From: Clostridia bacterium
GTDB lineage: Bacteria > Bacillota_A > Clostridia > UMGS1883 > HGM11501
Assembly: GCA_017536285.1 (NCBI GenBank)
Contig: JAFXHP010000060.1
Location: forward strand, 1-9,102
DNA: 9,102 bases
Direction of reading: 5' to 3'
In this document: piece after piece, positions 5,038 through 9,102 of the stretch
Layout: the number at the start of each line of letters is the position of its first letter
Position numbering within the stretch: the first letter of the stretch is position 1
Made by a program: the position numbers and the translations under genes
The notes under the pieces: model-generated
What the model was told of the DNA's origin: nothing
Database searches by the model: none
What the model saw: the letters and a program-made list of their open reading frames with translations, nothing else

Positions 5038-6594
5038 ATGGACAAGTTTCAAAGACTTATTAACAGCTGTAATTATATAGTGTTTTTCGGAGGAGCCGGT
5101 GTCAGTACCGAATCCGGTCTTAAGGATTTCAGGAGCAAGGACGGACTTTATAACGAAAAGAGCGATGTTCCCCCGGAAATGATTTTAAGCCACGGCTATT
5201 TTGAAAAGCACACCGAAGAATTTTTTGACTTTTATAAAAATAAAATGATAGATCTTGATATACTGCCCAATAAGGCACATAAAAAGCTTGCCGAATTGGA
5301 AAAATCAGGAAAACTTAAGGCTGTAATAACTCAGAATATTGACGGACTTCATCAGGCTGCCGGAAGCGTAAATGTATTGGAGCTTCACGGAAGTGTCCAC
5401 AGAAACTACTGCACTGAGTGCAACAAGTTTTACGATGCAAAATTTATAAAAGAATCAAAGGGAGTTCCTGTCTGCTCCTGCGGTGGAATTATAAAACCGG
5501 ATGTTGTGCTCTACGATGAAGCATTATCGGATGATGTGATATCGAAGGCGGTAGCTCATATTTCTAAAGCAGACTTACTTATAATTGCGGGCACCAGCCT
5601 TATGGTTTATCCTGCGGCAGGATTGCTCAGGTATTTCCATGGGCAGTACCTTGCACTTATAAATAAAGAAGAGACAAGCGTTGACAGGCTTGCAAATTAT
5701 GTATCACATGAAAAAGTTGGGGAGGTTTTGGGAAGAATGGCAGTAGGAGTTACAATTAAAAATGAATTTATAGAAATGAAGTTCACTTCAAAGGGGGCAC
5801 AGTGCGAGAGCCTTATGTTCAATGGAGAAGAACAGCTCTGGCAGGATAACGGAAGACTTATATGGGAAGACCATTCGCCTGTGCTTTTCCCCATATGCTC
5901 AAGTCTTAGGGACGGCAAATACCATTATGACGGTAAATGGTACGAAATGCCTCAGCACGGCTTTTCCAAAGGGGCGATTTTCGAGGTTGAAGAGCTAGCA
6001 GGCGACAGAGTTGTATTCTGCCTTAAGGAAAATGATGAAACCTTGAAAATGTATCCATTCCTTTTCTCGTTCCGTGTGGAATATAAGCTTTCGGGCAATA
6101 AGGTCATTACAACCTACAGTGTTGAAAACAGGGATGGAAAAATTCTTCCTGCATCCTTCGGAAGTCATGAGGCTTACGCACTTCCCGACGGAATTGAAAA
6201 TTATGAAATTGTGTTCCCTGAAGACGATTTTCTTATGCATCAGGTTATGGACGGAAGACTTGTTAACGGAGAGACAAAAAAGATTGAACTTGAAGGAAGG
6301 ACTCTGCCACTTACACGTGGCGTATTCGGAACGGATTCTTATGTAATAAAAGACCATAAGTCAAGAAGTGTTACCTTACGAAGAAAGACGGGCGGAAGAG
6401 AAATTAAGATAGATTTTCCCGGAATTGACTATCTTGTCCTCTGGCATAAGGAAGATGCCGATTATGTTTGCATAGAGCCATGGTGCAGTTTTATTGACCG
6501 TACAGATTCTGACGGAGACATCACAAAGCGTGAGGGAATTATTCTTGTAGAACCCGGAAAAACAGTTGAAAAAACGCACACAATAACATTCTGA
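5038..6594 (+). CDS. Fusion protein: CobB-type sirtuin plus LacX-like aldose 1-epimerase
   Basis: 518 codons without interruption. Residues 1-233 form a full-length Sir2/CobB NAD-dependent protein deacylase: GAGVSTESGLKDFR (19-32), TQNIDGLH, catalytic His117 in ELHGSVHR, a zinc site made of CTEC and CSC, KPDVVLYDE and GTSLMVYPAAGL. The second zinc pair is Cys-x-Cys rather than Cys-x-x-Cys. Residues 234-518 are a full-length mutarotase of the LacX branch: IKNEFIEMKFTSKGA, FPICSSLRDGKY, MPQHGFSK (His307), GSHEAY (His377), IEPWCSF (Glu480) and C-terminal EPGKTVEKTHTITF. Sirtuins transfer acyl groups from lysine to NAD, giving nicotinamide and O-acyl-ADP-ribose. Mutarotases interconvert sugar anomers. 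Both domains look intact and cytosolic. I know of no standard fusion of this kind. Start: ATG with AAGGAGA. An assembly or sequencing artefact seems unlikely because both domains are complete and in frame. Confidence 0.88.
   Translation: MDKFQRLINSCNYIVFFGGAGVSTESGLKDFRSKDGLYNEKSDVPPEMILSHGYFEKHTEEFFDFYKNKMIDLDILPNKAHKKLAELEKSGKLKAVITQNIDGLHQAAGSVNVLELHGSVHRNYCTECNKFYDAKFIKESKGVPVCSCGGIIKPDVVLYDEALSDDVISKAVAHISKADLLIIAGTSLMVYPAAGLLRYFHGQYLALINKEETSVDRLANYVSHEKVGEVLGRMAVGVTIKNEFIEMKFTSKGAQCESLMFNGEEQLWQDNGRLIWEDHSPVLFPICSSLRDGKYHYDGKWYEMPQHGFSKGAIFEVEELAGDRVVFCLKENDETLKMYPFLFSFRVEYKLSGNKVITTYSVENRDGKILPASFGSHEAYALPDGIENYEIVFPEDDFLMHQVMDGRLVNGETKKIELEGRTLPLTRGVFGTDSYVIKDHKSRSVTLRRKTGGREIKIDFPGIDYLVLWHKEDADYVCIEPWCSFIDRTDSDGDITKREGIILVEPGKTVEKTHTITF
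5719..5757 (+). promoter_or_regulatory. Shine-Dalgarno-like sites at the domain junction (possible internal start)
   Basis: GGGGAGG (5719-5725) lies 11 nt before an in-frame ATG (5737, Met234). AGGAG (5745-5749) lies 5 nt before an ATT codon (5755, Ile240), exactly where stand-alone mutarotases begin. These may allow separate mutarotase translation or be relics of an ancestral gene boundary. Purine-rich codons alone could also produce them. Confidence 0.35.
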
Positions 6595-6606
6595 TTACGA
6601 AAAAAT

Positions 6607-6646
6607 GCAGAGCGAGAAGTCACTTTCGCTCTGCGAGTTTATTTTT
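6607..6646 (+). terminator. Hairpin terminator after the fusion gene
   Basis: GCAGAGCGA (6607-6615) pairs perfectly with TCGCTCTGC (6626-6634) around a 10-nt loop. It follows an A-run and precedes a T-rich tail (6638-6646), 12 nt after the stop codon. It separates the fusion gene from the arginine operon. Confidence 0.85.
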
Positions 6647-6676
6647 ATGCAAGAAAAATAAACAAAAATGTAAGAT

Positions 6677-6715
6677 TATGCATAAAGAAATTGGTAAAAT
6701 GCATAAATATTAAAA
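6677..6715 (+). promoter_or_regulatory. Two ARG-box-like sites upstream of argC
   Basis: ATGCATAAA occurs at 6678 and again at 6699, exactly 21 bp apart. Aligned to the ArgR/AhrC consensus (TGAAT, four A/T, ATTCA), the second site (6698-6715) reads TGCAT, AAAT, ATTAA, 8 of 10 core bases. The first (6677-6694) matches well only in its left half. Two 18-bp boxes with a 3-bp gap are the classical ArgR arrangement. The region is very A/T-rich, so chance matches are possible. Confidence 0.45.
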
Positions 6716-6732
6716 AATAATGTAAAAAAGCC

Positions 6733-6761
6733 TTGATTTTTCCTATGGCTGATGCTATAAT
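6733..6761 (+). promoter_or_regulatory. Sigma-A-type promoter of the arg operon
   Basis: TTGATT (6733-6738) and a perfect TATAAT (6756-6761) are 17 nt apart, with A-rich sequence upstream of the -35 that could act as an UP element. The start near 6768 leaves a leader of only about 24 nt, too short for a riboswitch or attenuator, so control is expected to be by a repressor at the promoter. Confidence 0.8.
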
Positions 6762-6767
6762 TATGCA
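6753..6767. promoter_or_regulatory. Near-palindromic operator candidate over the argC -10 box
   Basis: The 8-bp palindrome ATAATTAT (6757-6764) is flanked by TGC on the left (one base offset) and GCA on the right, giving an imperfect inverted repeat across the -10 box. A/T-rich palindromes with TGCA-like ends resemble ArgR half-sites. Binding here would block RNA polymerase. This is inference from position and symmetry. Confidence 0.35.
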
Positions 6768-6791
6768 AAATGATAAAATGCGGTGATATTT

Positions 6792-7724
6792 ATGTGCGAC
6801 AAAAAAACTAAAATATTTATAGACGGCTCTGCAGGAACAACGGGCCTTCGTATATATGAAAGGCTCGGGGCGATGGAGGATATCGAATTAATCCGTTTGC
6901 CCGAGGAGGAAAGGAAAAGTCCCGAAGCGAGAAAAAAGGCTATTAACGAAAGTGATGTAACCTTTTTGTGTCTTCCCGACGATGCGGCAAGAGAGTCCGT
7001 TTCCTTGGCGGGAGATGATGTTATTATAATTGATACATCAACGGCCCACAGAACAGAAAGTGATTTTGCCTACGGTTTTCCGGAGCTTTCGGAAGAACAC
7101 CGTGAAAAGATTAAAAATTCCAAAAGAATTGCGGTTCCGGGCTGTCATGCAGGAGGATTTATTGCACTTTTATATCCTTTGATAGAAAATGGATTTTTAT
7201 CGCCCGATGCACATATTTCTTGCCATTCATTGACGGGATATTCAGGCGGCGGAAAGAAAATGATTGCAGAGTATGAAGCGGGGGAAAATCAGCTTCTTAA
7301 AGGTCCGAGACAGTACGGTCTTTCGCAGAATCATAAGCACCTTAAGGAAATGGTTAAAATAACAGGACTTTCCGTTGCTCCCGTATTCTGCCCGATAGTC
7401 GGAGATTTTTACAGCGGTATGGAAGTGACGGTTCCTCTTTTCGCAAGCGATTTATTAAAGGGCGGAATAGAGGATATAAAAAATCTGTACAAAGAAAAAT
7501 ACAATTCTGACATTGTGAAATATGTTGAGGATGACGAGGAAGGCTTCTTGTCCTCAGTTAAATATTCGGGTAAGGACTTTATGAGGGTTGCTGTTTACGG
7601 AAATGAGGATAGAATAATCCTTGTTGCAAGATATGATAATTTAGGTAAGGGTGCATCAGGTGCGGCAATTCAGTGTATGAATATCGCCATCGGAAAAGAC
7701 GAAAAAAGCTCACTTGAGTTATAA
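6792..7724 (+). CDS. argC: N-acetyl-gamma-glutamyl-phosphate reductase, type 2
   Basis: A 310-residue cytosolic enzyme that reduces N-acetylglutamyl phosphate with NADPH to N-acetylglutamate semialdehyde, the third step of ornithine/arginine synthesis. The N-terminus KIFIDGSAGTTGLRIYERL (Rossmann loop GSAGTTG at residues 12-18) and the catalytic-cysteine motif PGCHAGGF (Cys118), with SLTGYSGGGKKMI downstream, identify the shorter type 2 branch (about 310 residues) rather than type 1 (about 345). The ATG at 6792 is preferred: GGTGA lies 5 nt upstream. The GTG at 6783, adding three residues, has no ribosome binding site. The weak site may limit expression relative to argJ. First gene of the argC-argJ-argB operon; 12 nt separate it from argJ. 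Confidence 0.93.
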   Translation: MCDKKTKIFIDGSAGTTGLRIYERLGAMEDIELIRLPEEERKSPEARKKAINESDVTFLCLPDDAARESVSLAGDDVIIIDTSTAHRTESDFAYGFPELSEEHREKIKNSKRIAVPGCHAGGFIALLYPLIENGFLSPDAHISCHSLTGYSGGGKKMIAEYEAGENQLLKGPRQYGLSQNHKHLKEMVKITGLSVAPVFCPIVGDFYSGMEVTVPLFASDLLKGGIEDIKNLYKEKYNSDIVKYVEDDEEGFLSSVKYSGKDFMRVAVYGNEDRIILVARYDNLGKGASGAAIQCMNIAIGKDEKSSLEL

Positions 7725-7736
7725 GGAGAAGAAAAA

Positions 7737-9102
<1,366 letters not shown>

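Noticed and set aside
5038..5736. Anti-phage defence Sir2 (NADase) system
   Set aside because: The domain is a CobB-like deacylase with a zinc site and acyl-lysine pocket features. There is no defence partner (pAgo, HerA or similar) next to it, and the neighbours are housekeeping genes.

Overview
The window looks like a chromosomal segment of an anaerobic, endospore-forming Firmicute (Clostridia, most likely an uncultured gut or environmental lineage). This rests on a SpoIID sporulation gene with a sigma-E-like promoter, strong AGGAGG-type ribosome binding sites, short A/T-rich intergenic regions, A-tract/T-tract terminator hairpins, a copper-amine-oxidase-type stalk domain protein and an argC-argJ-argB gene order. 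The species cannot be named from the sequence.

Layout. (1) 1-595 is the 3' part of a stalk-domain protein gene that runs in from the left edge, closed by a hairpin terminator. (2) 692-1501 is a stand-alone alpha/beta hydrolase with its own sigma-A promoter and a strong terminator. (3) 1530-1808 has no credible gene. It holds a composite repeat: an inverted pair of an 'AGATTCTTCG...CTCAGAATGAC' element enclosing about seven tandem 27-nt units. (4) 1809-2738, minus strand, is spoIID, divergent from (5) trpS (2898-3893). trpS is tightly coupled to a TagO/WecA-type lipid-carrier glycosyltransferase with a TTG start (3905-4996). (6) After a perfect hairpin terminator comes a 518-codon gene (5038-6594) that joins a complete CobB-type sirtuin to a complete LacX/GalM-like aldose 1-epimerase domain. 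(7) After another terminator and an A/T-rich regulatory region with ArgR-like sites and a clear sigma-A promoter come argC (type 2), argJ and the start of argB, which leaves the window at the right edge.

How the genes work together. argC, argJ and argB form the acetylated-ornithine pathway (ArgB, then ArgC, with ArgJ recycling the acetyl group), apparently one operon under arginine control. TrpS charges tRNA-Trp. The TagO-like protein starts assembly of an undecaprenyl-linked cell-envelope polymer, and SpoIID remodels peptidoglycan during engulfment. The most unusual object is the sirtuin-mutarotase fusion. Both halves keep their visible signature residues, and the junction contains Shine-Dalgarno-like sequences, as if two formerly separate genes were joined.
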